Assembly (NCBI RefSeq): GCF_900129965.1 | Contig: NZ_FQXM01000018.1 | Span: 1-64,000 of the forward strand | From: Clostridium grantii DSM 8605 | GTDB taxonomy: Bacteria > Bacillota > Clostridia > Clostridiales > Clostridiaceae | Length of the DNA stretch: 64,000 nt | Direction: 5' to 3' | Shown here: positions 37,411 to 45,978 of the stretch, piece after piece | Position numbering within the stretch: the first letter of the stretch is position 1 | Layout: every line of letters begins with the position of its first letter | Made by a program: the position numbers and the translations under genes | Notes under the pieces: model-generated | What the model was told of the DNA's origin: nothing | Seen by the model: only the letters and a program-made list of their open reading frames with translations | The model's database searches: none

Positions 37411-37917
37411 ATGATTTGTTACACAATTGGACATTCAGATAGAAATTTTACGGAGTTTATAAAGATAATAAAAAGCTTAAATATTGATTGTATTATGGAT
37501 ATTAGAAGTGATTCTTTGATATTGAAACCTGAATTATGTCAATATTTTAAGCATAACTTAAAATTAAGATTAAATATGGAAGGCATAAATTGGATAGATA
37601 TTAATGAAATTATTGAAGAGAAAAAAAATATAGAGTTCCTTCTAGAAAGTGAAAAATATAATGAAGGTATAAACATGATAGTAGATGGAATAAAAAGAAA
37701 ACATAAAATTGGAATTTTAAGTTTTGAAAAGGATCCATCTATATGTTTACGTGGTTTGTTGCTGGGCAGATCCTTAAGTGAACAGGGCATACACATAATG
37801 CATATTATTGATTCTAATAAATATGTTTCCCAGAGTTATATAGACGATAGAATATATGAAGAATACAAAAAAACAAATATAAAAAGCAATAAATTCAGAT
37901 ATGAAGGAATTGTTTAA
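37411..37917 (+). CDS. DUF488-family protein
   Basis: 168 aa. Starts with the DUF488 signature YTIGHSDRNFTEFIKIIKSLNID followed by MDIRSDS, and has the LSFEKDPSICLRG block near residue 110 that corresponds to the CSEKDP..CHR motif of the family; here the His of CHR is Leu. DUF488 function is not established; members are often encoded beside helicases or restriction-type genes. GGAGGACG precedes the ATG at 37411. Only 22 bases from the helicase-like gene and before a strong terminator, so the two form an operon. Confidence 0.85.
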   Translation: MICYTIGHSDRNFTEFIKIIKSLNIDCIMDIRSDSLILKPELCQYFKHNLKLRLNMEGINWIDINEIIEEKKNIEFLLESEKYNEGINMIVDGIKRKHKIGILSFEKDPSICLRGLLLGRSLSEQGIHIMHIIDSNKYVSQSYIDDRIYEEYKKTNIKSNKFRYEGIV

Positions 37918-37952
37918 AAATTGAGGCAGGAAGATATTCCTGTCTCAATTTT
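37917..37952 (+). terminator. Terminator after DUF488 gene
   Basis: AAAATTGAGGCAGGAA pairs with TTCCTGTCTCAATTTT (one G-U) around GATA. It starts at the last base of the stop codon. Confidence 0.85.
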
Positions 37953-38083
37953 AGCTATATAATATGTGTAATTAAACTATAAAAAGTATATAAATGCATT
38001 GGTATTCTTAAAATAGCGGTGACAAATAAAAGGTTTCTGAATTAAAATTCAATTATTAAGCTATGAATCAGCAAAAAAATAGG

Positions 38084-38112
38084 TTGACAATAAAAACTAA
38101 TATGTTTAAAAT
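38084..38112 (+). promoter_or_regulatory. Sigma-A promoter of the aromatic operon leader
   Basis: TTGACA (38084-38089), 17-base spacer, TAAAAT (38107-38112). It gives a start near 38119, about 37 bases before the small leader ORF and about 290 before the first aro gene. The 130 bases between the previous terminator and this promoter show no gene. Confidence 0.7.
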
Positions 38113-38155
38113 AAAGTAAATATATACAAAGAATATCTTATTGGAGGAAATTAAA

Positions 38156-38296
38156 ATGGAAAAATTTATTAGTAAAGAATATAGCAAAAATTATTTTTAT
38201 TTTTATTTTAGCTGGGGCTTTTATTTTAGCGCTGGATATTTTTGCTGCAAAAAAACTAATAGATTTTACCCTAATGAGATTTGTGGAGCAATATAG
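38156..38296 (+). CDS. Candidate Phe/Tyr leader peptide of the aro operon
   Basis: A 46-codon frame with a strong site (TTGGAGGAA, 7 bases before ATG). Residues 13-30 read YFYFYFSWGFYFSAGYF, a run with at least five Tyr, six Phe and one Trp, directly before an operon for Phe/Tyr synthesis. This is the composition of a ribosome-stalling leader peptide. A rival reading exists: removing one A from the A5 run at 38160-38164 gives MENLLVKNIAKIIFIFILAG and so on to 38306, a 49-aa single-helix membrane peptide. I favour the leader peptide because no start codon opens the other frame. Confidence 0.6.
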   Translation: MEKFISKEYSKNYFYFYFSWGFYFSAGYFCCKKTNRFYPNEICGAI

Positions 38297-38360
38297 ATTT
38301 TTATAGTTAATTTCGGTTATAGAGATTAATAGCACTCATTAGATGAGTGCTATTTTTATT
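38271..38360 (+). promoter_or_regulatory. Candidate transcription attenuator before aroF
   Basis: A perfect terminator, TAATAGCACTCAT-TAG-ATGAGTGCTATT plus T run (38328-38360), stands 48 bases before the first aro gene and after the leader ORF. CTAATGAG (38271-38278, inside the leader ORF, downstream of the Tyr/Phe codons) is exactly complementary to CTCATTAG (38335-38342) in the terminator's left arm and loop. A ribosome stalled on the aromatic codons would leave 38271-38278 free to pair and prevent the terminator; one reaching the stop at 38296 would tend to mask it. Confidence 0.55.
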
Positions 38361-38407
38361 TTATAGAATATTAAAAAAAATATTATAAATAAGGTGGAGG
38401 GAATAAT

Positions 38408-39421
38408 ATGATAATTGTAGTTAAACCAGGTACTAGAGCAGAGGATATTGCAAAGTTTTCTAAAGTGTTAGAAGAAAAGGGGGTAAATCTTCATATATCG
38501 CAAGGAACAGAATATTTAATAATTGGACTTGTAGGAGATACTAGTAAAGTTGATCCAAGACAGGTAGAAGCTTATGAGTTTGTAGAAAAAGTAATGCATG
38601 TTCAAGAACCATATAAAAAAGCAAATAGAATGTTTCATCCATTGAATTCTGAAATTGATGTTTTAGGAAATATAATCGGAGGTAAGAAATTAGCAGTAAT
38701 GGCGGGTCCATGTTCAGTAGAAAGCGAAGAACAAATACTTGAAATTGCTAGATCTATTAAAAAATCAGGAGCTACTTTTATAAGAGGTGGAGCTTTTAAA
38801 CCAAGAACTTCTCCATATAGCTTTCAAGGATTAGGAACAGAGGGATTAGATTTATTAAAAATAGCAAAACAAGAAACTGGACTTCCTATAGTAAGTGAGC
38901 TTATGTCAGTTGATATGATTGAGCAGTTTGTTGAAGATGTAGATATAATACAAATAGGGGCAAGAAATATGCAAAACTTCCATCTTTTAAAAGAAATCGG
39001 AAAAACAAGAAAACCTATTTTGTTGAAAAGAGGATTATCATCAACAATAGAAGAATTTTTGATGAGTGCAGAGTATATAATGTCTGAAGGAAATGAAAAT
39101 GTAATTTTATGTGAAAGAGGTATAAGAACTTTTGAAACTTACACAAGAAATACACTTGATTTAAGTGTTGTTCCAGCAATAAAAAAATTAAGTCATTTGC
39201 CAGTTATTATAGATCCTTCCCATGCGGCAGGTATGTGGTGGATGGTAGATTCTTTATCAAAGGCTGCAGTAGCAGTTGGGGCAGATGGTCTTATGATTGA
39301 AGTTCATAATGATCCAGTAAATGCTTTAAGTGATGGGCAACAATCTATAAAACCTAAAAAATTTGAGACTATGATGGAATCATTAAAAATAATAGCAGGG
39401 GCTGTTGGAAGAGAAATATAA
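38408..39421 (+). CDS. aroF: DAHP synthase, copy 1 (AroF/AroA-beta type with N-terminal regulatory-like domain)
   Basis: 337 aa. First enzyme of the shikimate pathway, joining PEP and erythrose 4-phosphate. An N-terminal ferredoxin-like domain (1-70) precedes the type I-beta barrel. Motifs: MAGPCSVESEEQ, RGGAFKPRTSPYSFQG, IQIGARNMQNF, LKRGLSSTIEEF and the metal ligands in DPSHAAGMWW and EVHNDP. Nearly a twin of the gene at 40323. GGTGGAGGG precedes the ATG. First gene of the operon after the candidate attenuator. Confidence 0.95.
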   Translation: MIIVVKPGTRAEDIAKFSKVLEEKGVNLHISQGTEYLIIGLVGDTSKVDPRQVEAYEFVEKVMHVQEPYKKANRMFHPLNSEIDVLGNIIGGKKLAVMAGPCSVESEEQILEIARSIKKSGATFIRGGAFKPRTSPYSFQGLGTEGLDLLKIAKQETGLPIVSELMSVDMIEQFVEDVDIIQIGARNMQNFHLLKEIGKTRKPILLKRGLSSTIEEFLMSAEYIMSEGNENVILCERGIRTFETYTRNTLDLSVVPAIKKLSHLPVIIDPSHAAGMWWMVDSLSKAAVAVGADGLMIEVHNDPVNALSDGQQSIKPKKFETMMESLKIIAGAVGREI

Positions 39422-39435
39422 CTGGGGGGATTTTC

Positions 39436-40296
39436 TTGATTAAAGAAAAGTTTACCAACTTAAAAATAACCATAGTTGGACTTGGAGTTATTGGAGGGTC
39501 TTTTGCAAAATCTTTAAAAGCATTGAATGTGGATAAAGTTTGGGCAGTAGACCTTGATGATAAAACTCTAGTAAAAGCAGAAGAACTGGGAATTATAGAT
39601 AAGGGATATAAAGATGCAAGTGAACCTATTCAAAAATCTGATTTGATTATATTGTGTATATATCCTAAGCAAATTATTGAATTTATACAAATGTATAAAA
39701 ACAAATTTAAAAATAATTCAATAATAACAGATGTAACTGGTATAAAAAATGGATATATTAAGGCAATCAATCCTATATTACCTGAATCTGTGGATTTTGT
39801 TTTTGGACACCCAATGGCAGGTAGAGAGAAAAAAGGAATTGATTTTTCTTCAAGGGAAGTGTTCCAAGGTGCAAATTACTTAATTACTCCCAATAAAAGG
39901 AATGAAGAAGAAAACATTAAATTAATTGAAGAATTAGTGTTAGCTATGGGATTTAAAAGAGTTTCTAGGGTAGATGTAGATAAACATGATGAAATTATTT
40001 CTTATACAAGTCAATTACCTCATGCTATAGCAGTATCATTAATTAATAGTGATGAATGGGCACCGGAAATAGATTTGTTCATTGGAGATAGTTATAGAGA
40101 GTTAACAAGAATTGCAAGAATTAATGAAGATTTATGGTGTGAATTATTTATGGGTAATAAAGAAAATTTGATCCCACAGATAGAGTTATTTGAAAATAAA
40201 ATTCGAGAATTAAAGGATTATTTAATTAATGGGGATGAAGAAAAGCTTAAAGAATTATTTAGAGAATCTACAAAAAGAAGAGAAAAAATAACATAA
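39436..40296 (+). CDS. tyrA: Prephenate dehydrogenase
   Basis: 286 aa NAD(P)-dependent enzyme making 4-hydroxyphenylpyruvate for tyrosine. N-terminal Rossmann motif VGLGVIGGSFAKSL, TDVTGIKNGY, GHPMAGREKKGID, and the C-terminal SQLPHAIAVSLIN helix. No ACT domain at the C-terminus, so direct Tyr feedback through ACT is not expected. TTG start at 39436 after GGGGGGA. Lies between the two DAHP synthase genes. Confidence 0.93.
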   Translation: MIKEKFTNLKITIVGLGVIGGSFAKSLKALNVDKVWAVDLDDKTLVKAEELGIIDKGYKDASEPIQKSDLIILCIYPKQIIEFIQMYKNKFKNNSIITDVTGIKNGYIKAINPILPESVDFVFGHPMAGREKKGIDFSSREVFQGANYLITPNKRNEEENIKLIEELVLAMGFKRVSRVDVDKHDEIISYTSQLPHAIAVSLINSDEWAPEIDLFIGDSYRELTRIARINEDLWCELFMGNKENLIPQIELFENKIRELKDYLINGDEEKLKELFRESTKRREKIT

Positions 40297-40322
40297 AAAC
40301 TAAAAAACAGGGGGACTAAATC

Positions 40323-41336
40323 ATGGTAGTAATCTTAAAAAATAATGTTAAACAAGAGGAAATTCAAGGATTAATAGCACATTTAACAGGCTTAGGGGTA
40401 GAGGTTCATCCTATAATCGGAAATACTCAAAGTATATTAGGTTTAGTAGGAGATACTTCTAAACTAGATCCAAGTATGATTCAATCTCATAGAATTGTAG
40501 AAAAAGTAATGTATGTTCAAGAACCATTCAAAAAAGCAAACAAGGTTTTCCATCCTGAGAATTCAGTTATTTCTGTAAAAGATCATTTAATTGGAGGAAA
40601 AGCTCTTTCAGTAATGGCAGGCCCATGTTCTGTTGAAAGTTATGAACAAGTATTGGAGATTGCAAAATCTATAAAAGCATCAGGAGCAGGAGTTCTAAGA
40701 GGTGGAGCTTTCAAACCTAGAACATCTCCATATAGCTTTCAAGGAATGGGTAGTGAAGGGCTTGAAATATTAAAGCAAGTTAGAAAAGAAACTGGATTAC
40801 CTATAGTTACAGAACTTATGTCTTTAGAATGGTTAGATAAATTTGTTGAAGATGTGGATATAATTCAAATAGGTGCGAGAAATATGTCTAACTTTGATTT
40901 ATTAAAAGAAGTTGGTAAAAGTAAGACTCCTATTTTATTAAAAAGAGGTATGTCATCAACAATAGAAGAATTCTTGATGAGTGCGGAATACATAATGTCT
41001 GAAGGAAATGAAAATGTAATTTTATGTGAAAGAGGTATAAGAACTTTTGAAACTTATACTAGAAATACTCTTGATTTAAGTATTGTACCAGCAATAAAAA
41101 AATTAAGTCACTTACCTATAATTGTTGACCCAAGCCATGCAGCAGGAATGTGGTGGATGGTAGAACCATTAGCAAAAGCAGCTATAGCAGCAGGAGCAGA
41201 TGGACTTATGATAGAAGTTCACAATGACCCAGCTAATGCGAAATGTGATGGACAACAGTCTATAAAGCCAGCTAAATTTGATGCTTTAATGACAAAATTA
41301 AAGAAAATAGCAGAAGTAGAAGAAAGAGAAATTTAA
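40323..41336 (+). CDS. aroF: DAHP synthase, copy 2
   Basis: 337 aa, same length and architecture as the gene at 38408: N-terminal ferredoxin-like domain, MAGPCSVESYEQ, RGGAFKPRTSPYSFQG, IQIGARNMSNF, LKRGMSSTIEEF, DPSHAAGMWW. The catalytic set is complete. The two copies differ mostly in the N-terminal domain and at surface positions, but share a 65-base identical DNA block (39077-39141 and 40992-41056). Two isozymes with different feedback inhibitors are plausible. GGGGGAC lies before the ATG. Confidence 0.94.
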   Translation: MVVILKNNVKQEEIQGLIAHLTGLGVEVHPIIGNTQSILGLVGDTSKLDPSMIQSHRIVEKVMYVQEPFKKANKVFHPENSVISVKDHLIGGKALSVMAGPCSVESYEQVLEIAKSIKASGAGVLRGGAFKPRTSPYSFQGMGSEGLEILKQVRKETGLPIVTELMSLEWLDKFVEDVDIIQIGARNMSNFDLLKEVGKSKTPILLKRGMSSTIEEFLMSAEYIMSEGNENVILCERGIRTFETYTRNTLDLSIVPAIKKLSHLPIIVDPSHAAGMWWMVEPLAKAAIAAGADGLMIEVHNDPANAKCDGQQSIKPAKFDALMTKLKKIAEVEEREI

Positions 41337-41358
41337 TCTGTTATTGGAGGGAGAAATC

Positions 41359-42426
41359 ATGAAAAGCTTAAATGTAAATATTTCTGAAAATAATTACCCA
41401 ATTATTATTGAAAGTGGACTTATATTAAACATTGGAGATAAGATAAAAAATATTTACTCTGGAGAAAAAATTTCTTTAATTACTGATAGTAATGTGGATA
41501 ACTTTTACGGAGAATCAGTAGTTGCATCTTTACAAAATAAAGGATTTAACGTAAAAAAAATTGTTTTACCACCAGGAGAAAAAACTAAATCTATAGAAAA
41601 TCTAACTTTTCTTTATGATGAGTTGTTAGATTTTACAATGTCAAGAGGAGATTTAATTATAGCTTTAGGAGGGGGAGTAATCGGAGACTTAACTGGATTC
41701 GTTGCTTCCACTCTTCTTAGAGGTATTCCTTTTGTGCAAATACCTACTTCATTATTAGCACAAATAGATAGTAGTATTGGAGGTAAAGTTGCAGTTGATT
41801 TGCCAAGAGGGAAAAATTTGGTGGGTAGCTTTTATCATCCAAAAGCTGTTTTTATTGATCCACAGGTGCTAAAAACATTAGAAGAAAGATTCCTTTATGA
41901 TGGAATGGCAGAAGTTATAAAAACTGCATGTATCAAAGATAAAGGATTATTTGACTATCTTTTAGAACTAAATTCAAAAGAGGAACTATTTGATAATTTT
42001 GAAGAAATAATTTATAGATGTTGTGATATTAAAAGAAAAGTTGTAGAGGCTGATGAAAAAGATACTGGGGAAAGAATGATACTAAACTTTGGTCATACTA
42101 TTGGTCACGCTATAGAAAAATACTTTGACTTTGAAAAATATAGTCATGGAGAAGCGGTAGCAATAGGAATGTATGCTATAACAAAGATTAGCGAAGAGAA
42201 AGAGCTCACTTCAAAAGGTACTTTAGAAAAGCTTAAAACAATGCTAGTAAAATATAAATTACCATATAATGCGAAAGTGGATAACATTGAAGAGATATTT
42301 GATACTATTGCTTTAGACAAAAAAAGTTCGGGAAACTTTTTAAACTTAATTATGATAAAAAATATTGGGGAAGTATTTATAGAAAAAATTGATAAAGCTT
42401 ATTTAAAAGAAGTAATATCAATATAA
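41359..42426 (+). CDS. aroB: 3-dehydroquinate synthase
   Basis: 355 aa, full length. Motifs: PPGEKTKSIENL, the NAD-binding and substrate block ALGGGVIGDLTGFVASTLLRG, PTSLLAQIDSSIGGKVAVD, and zinc ligands in GMAEVIKTACIKD, LNFGHTIGHAIEK and SHGEAVAIGM. Converts DAHP to dehydroquinate. I take the ATG at 41359 (TTGGAGGGAG upstream) rather than a TTG at 41344 lying in that site. Confidence 0.96.
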   Translation: MKSLNVNISENNYPIIIESGLILNIGDKIKNIYSGEKISLITDSNVDNFYGESVVASLQNKGFNVKKIVLPPGEKTKSIENLTFLYDELLDFTMSRGDLIIALGGGVIGDLTGFVASTLLRGIPFVQIPTSLLAQIDSSIGGKVAVDLPRGKNLVGSFYHPKAVFIDPQVLKTLEERFLYDGMAEVIKTACIKDKGLFDYLLELNSKEELFDNFEEIIYRCCDIKRKVVEADEKDTGERMILNFGHTIGHAIEKYFDFEKYSHGEAVAIGMYAITKISEEKELTSKGTLEKLKTMLVKYKLPYNAKVDNIEEIFDTIALDKKSSGNFLNLIMIKNIGEVFIEKIDKAYLKEVISI

Positions 42427-42439
42427 AGGGGCTGTAGTT

Positions 42440-43720
42440 ATGAAAAGTATGAAGATTGAACCAAGAAGTTTAAGGGGAAAAATAAACATACCTCCATCTA
42501 AAAGTTTAGCACATAGAGCGGTAATAGCAGCTGCACTAGCGGATGGAGTTAGTGAAGTAACTAACTTAGTTTACTCTAAGGATATTACTGCAACTTTAAA
42601 AGGCATGGAAAATTTGGGTGCTAAAATAATACAAAAAGATGATAGTGTTATCATTGAAAGTAATGGAGAAGTTAAAAAAGTTGGACAGATTTTTGATTGT
42701 GAAGAATCAGGGTCTACAATTAGATTTTTGATTCCTCTTTCTTTAGCGGTTGACAATGATGTGGAGTTTATAGGAAAAGGCAAGCTTATTTCTAGGCCAC
42801 AAGATGTATATTATAGTATGTTTGATGAAAAAAACATTGAGTTTACTACTGATAATGGAAATCTTCCATTAAAAATTAAAGGGAAACTTTCTCCAGGAAT
42901 TTTTAATGTTAAAGGTAATGTTAGTTCACAGTTTATTACTGGATTACTTTTTACTCTTCCTTTATTAGATGGGAATTCTGAAATAAAGATCACAACAAAA
43001 CTAGAGTCTATTGGATATATAGATTTAACTTTAGATGTTTTAAGAAAGTTTGGAATTGAAATTATAAATAATAATTATGAGAGTTTTTCTATAAAAGGAA
43101 ATCAAAAATATAAAGCTAATAACCATAGAGTAGAAGGGGATTTCTCCCAAGCAGCATTTTGGCTTACAGCTGGAATAATAGGTGATGAGATTTATTGTGG
43201 AGATCTTAATTTAGAATCTCTTCAAGGGGATAAGGTTATTATAGATATAATTAAAGAGATGCAGGGGAATTTAGAAATAAAAGATGGAATAGTTGTGGTA
43301 AAATCATCTATAACAAAAGGAACTGTTATTGACGTATCACAATGTCCAGATTTAGTACCAATACTTGCTGTTTTAGCTTGCTTTAGTCAAGGTAAAACTG
43401 AGATTATAAATGGTGCTAGGGTTAGAATAAAAGAAAGTGACAGATTGAAAGCTATTACTACAGAACTTAAAAAATTAGGAGCAAACATTGAAGAACTAGG
43501 AGATGGTTTGGTTATTCATGGCAGTGACAGTTTAAAGGGCGGTATAGTTAATAGTTGGAATGATCATAGAATAGCTATGGCCTTAGCTGTTGCATCAATT
43601 AGATGTGAAGGCCCAGTAATTATTGAGGACAGTAGTTCCGTTAATAAATCTTACCCAAATTTTTGGGAAGACTTCAGCATGTTAGGGGGAAAAGCAGTTG
43701 AGTGGAGTATGGGGGAATAA
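42440..43720 (+). CDS. aroA: 3-phosphoshikimate 1-carboxyvinyltransferase (EPSP synthase)
   Basis: 426 aa. N-terminal IPPSKSLAHRAVIAAALADG, the LGAKI and ESGSTIRFLIPLSLA blocks with the phosphate-binding SGST, QFITGLLFTLP, DPD-type C-terminal RIKESDRLKAI and NDHRIAMALAVAS, SYPNFWEDF near the end. Single-residue motifs resemble the ordinary clostridial form; the glyphosate-sensitivity class cannot be judged safely. The final 23 bases overlap the start of aroC. Confidence 0.96.
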   Translation: MKSMKIEPRSLRGKINIPPSKSLAHRAVIAAALADGVSEVTNLVYSKDITATLKGMENLGAKIIQKDDSVIIESNGEVKKVGQIFDCEESGSTIRFLIPLSLAVDNDVEFIGKGKLISRPQDVYYSMFDEKNIEFTTDNGNLPLKIKGKLSPGIFNVKGNVSSQFITGLLFTLPLLDGNSEIKITTKLESIGYIDLTLDVLRKFGIEIINNNYESFSIKGNQKYKANNHRVEGDFSQAAFWLTAGIIGDEIYCGDLNLESLQGDKVIIDIIKEMQGNLEIKDGIVVVKSSITKGTVIDVSQCPDLVPILAVLACFSQGKTEIINGARVRIKESDRLKAITTELKKLGANIEELGDGLVIHGSDSLKGGIVNSWNDHRIAMALAVASIRCEGPVIIEDSSSVNKSYPNFWEDFSMLGGKAVEWSMGE

Positions 43721-44768
43721 AATCAAATATTCTATTTTTGGGGAATCTCACGGAAATGGTATAGGTATTGTAATTGATGGATTAGAACCTGGAATTGAAC
43801 TAGACTTAGATGCAATCTCAAAAGAGATGGAAAGACGAGCACCAGGTAAAAACAAATTATCTACTAGCAGAAATGAAAAAGACCAATTTGAAATATTAAG
43901 TGGAGTTTTTCAAGATAAAACAACAGGAGCTCCTCTTTGTGCCATAATAAGAAATAGTAATCAACATTCTAAGGATTATAGTAAGACAAAAGATTTAATT
44001 AGACCTGGGCATGCAGATTATACAGGAAGAATAAAGTATAATGATTTTAATGATTATAGAGGTGGAGGACATTTTTCTGGACGAATTACTGCTCCACTTG
44101 TATTCGCAGGTGCTGTAGCAAAGCAAGCATTATTGAAAAAGGGAATAATCATTGGAAGTCATATCTATAGTATAAAGAATATAAAAGATGATAAATTTGA
44201 TCTTGCTAGTATAAAGGAAGATTCTTTAAAAGAACTTACTCAAATGGATTTTCCAGTTATCCGTAGTGAAAAAAGTTCAGATATGAAGGATGAAATTTTA
44301 AAGGCAAGAGAAGAACAGGATTCTGTGGGTGGAATTATTGAATGTGCAGCCATTAATTTACCTTGTGGAATTGGCTCTCCTTATTTTGATTCCATAGAAA
44401 GTTCATTATCGCATCTTCTATTTTCTATACCTGCTGTAAAGGGTGTTGAATTTGGATTAGGCTTTGAAATAACAGAATTATTTGGCTCAAAGGCTAATGA
44501 TGAGTATTATATAGAAGATGATGTTATAAATACTTATACAAATAATAATGGAGGGGTTTTAGGGGGAATAACTAATGGAATGCCTTTAGTATTCAGAGTT
44601 GCCATAAAACCAACACCTTCTATTGCGAAATCCCAAAGAACAGTGGATATGGTTAAAAGAGAAAATGCTAATATTGAAGTACATGGTAGACACGACCCAT
44701 GTATTGTTCAAAGAGCTATTCCAGTTGTTGAAGCTGTAACTGCTATGGGGATTTTAGAGCATATATAG
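43698..44768 (+). CDS. aroC: Chorismate synthase
   Basis: 356 aa. Starts MSGVWGNKIKYSIFGESHG, the usual N-terminus; the start codon is the TTG at 43698, inside the end of aroA, with GGGGG about 9 bases before it. FMN/EPSP-binding blocks RRAPGKNKLSTSRNEKD, RPGHADYTGRIKY, YRGGGHFSGRITA and the C-terminal EVHGRHDPCIVQRAIPVVEA are complete. Overlap with aroA suggests translational coupling. Confidence 0.95.
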   Translation: MSGVWGNKIKYSIFGESHGNGIGIVIDGLEPGIELDLDAISKEMERRAPGKNKLSTSRNEKDQFEILSGVFQDKTTGAPLCAIIRNSNQHSKDYSKTKDLIRPGHADYTGRIKYNDFNDYRGGGHFSGRITAPLVFAGAVAKQALLKKGIIIGSHIYSIKNIKDDKFDLASIKEDSLKELTQMDFPVIRSEKSSDMKDEILKAREEQDSVGGIIECAAINLPCGIGSPYFDSIESSLSHLLFSIPAVKGVEFGLGFEITELFGSKANDEYYIEDDVINTYTNNNGGVLGGITNGMPLVFRVAIKPTPSIAKSQRTVDMVKRENANIEVHGRHDPCIVQRAIPVVEAVTAMGILEHI

Positions 44769-44779
44769 GGGGGATAATT

Positions 44780-45949
44780 TTGAAGGATCTTAATGATTAT
44801 AGAAATAAAATTGATGAAATAGATGAAGAAATAGTAAAGCTTTTTGAGGAAAGAATGAAAGTTGTTGTGGGAATTGCTGAGTATAAAATCCAAAATGAAA
44901 TTCCTATTCTTAATGAAGGTAGAGAAAATGAAGTTATTAAGAAAAATCAGGATAGATTAGAAAATAAGGAACTTAATAATTCCTTAGAAGAATTTTATAA
45001 AAGCTTTATGAAGATAAGTAGGAATTATCAAAGTGAAAAGATTAATTCATGGAAAAAAGAAAATCAAGTTGAAAATACCTTACCAGCAACTGAAAGCAAT
45101 GATATGTTACAAAATAAGACTAGTGTTGTTTATCAGGGGGTACCAGGCTCATATAGTTATAACGCTTTAAGAAAATTTTTTTCTCTAAGATATAATTTAG
45201 AAGATATTAATAAAATAAATGTGGAAAATTTTGAAGATGTATTTGTTACGTTAAAAAGCGAAAAAGTAAAATATGGAATATTACCCTTAGAAAACTCATC
45301 TACTGGAGGAATTTCTGATGTATATGATTTGATTAGAAATCATAACTTTTTCATTATAGGTGAAAGAAAAATAAAAGTAGAGCATAATCTTTTAGGGATT
45401 AAAGGCTCTAAGATTGAAGATATCGAAGAAGTATATTCTCATCCACAAGGAATACAACAATGTAAAAAATATTTTGATAATTATCCCCATTTAAAATTGA
45501 TACCTTATACAAATACAGCAGCTAGTGCAAAATATATCAAAGAAAGCAATGATATAAAAAAAGCGGCCATAGCAAGTATAGATGCTAAAGAAATTTATGA
45601 TTTAGATATACTTTCTTCAAATATAAATTATAATGAAAATAACTATACTAGGTTTGTAGTTATTAGTAAAGATATGGAACTTTCAAATAAAGCAGATAAA
45701 GTAAGTGTTGTTTTATCAGTACAGCATGAAAGTGGAGCGCTTTATAATGTACTTAAAGTATTCTGGAAACATAAATTAAATATGCTAAAAATAGAATCAA
45801 GACCCATAGAAGATACGCCATGGGAATACTTTTTCTATATAGATTTCCAGGGAAATATTAAGGACAATTTGGTGAAAAATGCTGTTGAAGAAATGAGAAA
45901 TGAAAGTAGTTATTTTAAGGTGTTGGGAAACTATGAGGCACATTCTTAG
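44780..45949 (+). CDS. pheA: Bifunctional chorismate mutase / prephenate dehydratase (P-protein)
   Basis: 389 aa. AroQ-type chorismate mutase (residues 1-90, LNDYRNKIDEIDEEIVKLFEERMKVV), prephenate dehydratase (about 112-290, YQGVPGSYSYNALRKFF, LPLENSSTGGISDVYDL, and the TRF motif in YTRFVVIS), and a C-terminal ACT domain (about 300-385, SGALYNVLKVF and ESRPIEDTPWEYFFYID, the Phe-binding ESRP). Makes phenylpyruvate and is expected to be Phe-inhibited. TTG start at 44780 after GGGGGGA. Its stop overlaps a short direct repeat. Confidence 0.95.
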   Translation: MKDLNDYRNKIDEIDEEIVKLFEERMKVVVGIAEYKIQNEIPILNEGRENEVIKKNQDRLENKELNNSLEEFYKSFMKISRNYQSEKINSWKKENQVENTLPATESNDMLQNKTSVVYQGVPGSYSYNALRKFFSLRYNLEDINKINVENFEDVFVTLKSEKVKYGILPLENSSTGGISDVYDLIRNHNFFIIGERKIKVEHNLLGIKGSKIEDIEEVYSHPQGIQQCKKYFDNYPHLKLIPYTNTAASAKYIKESNDIKKAAIASIDAKEIYDLDILSSNINYNENNYTRFVVISKDMELSNKADKVSVVLSVQHESGALYNVLKVFWKHKLNMLKIESRPIEDTPWEYFFYIDFQGNIKDNLVKNAVEEMRNESSYFKVLGNYEAHS

Positions 45950-45975
45950 TGAATAGTTAACAGTGAACAGTTAAG
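45948..45975. repeat. Tandem 14-bp imperfect repeat
   Basis: AGTGAATAGTTAAC followed directly by AGTGAACAGTTAAG, two mismatches between copies. It begins in the pheA stop codon. Repeats of this TTAACAGTGAACAG type are scattered in some clostridial genomes. Confidence 0.6.
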
Positions 45976-45978
45976 GAT

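Noticed and set aside
38138..38335. Reverse-strand 65-aa frame opposite the aro leader
   Set aside because: No ribosome site; it is the complement of the leader ORF and terminator region.
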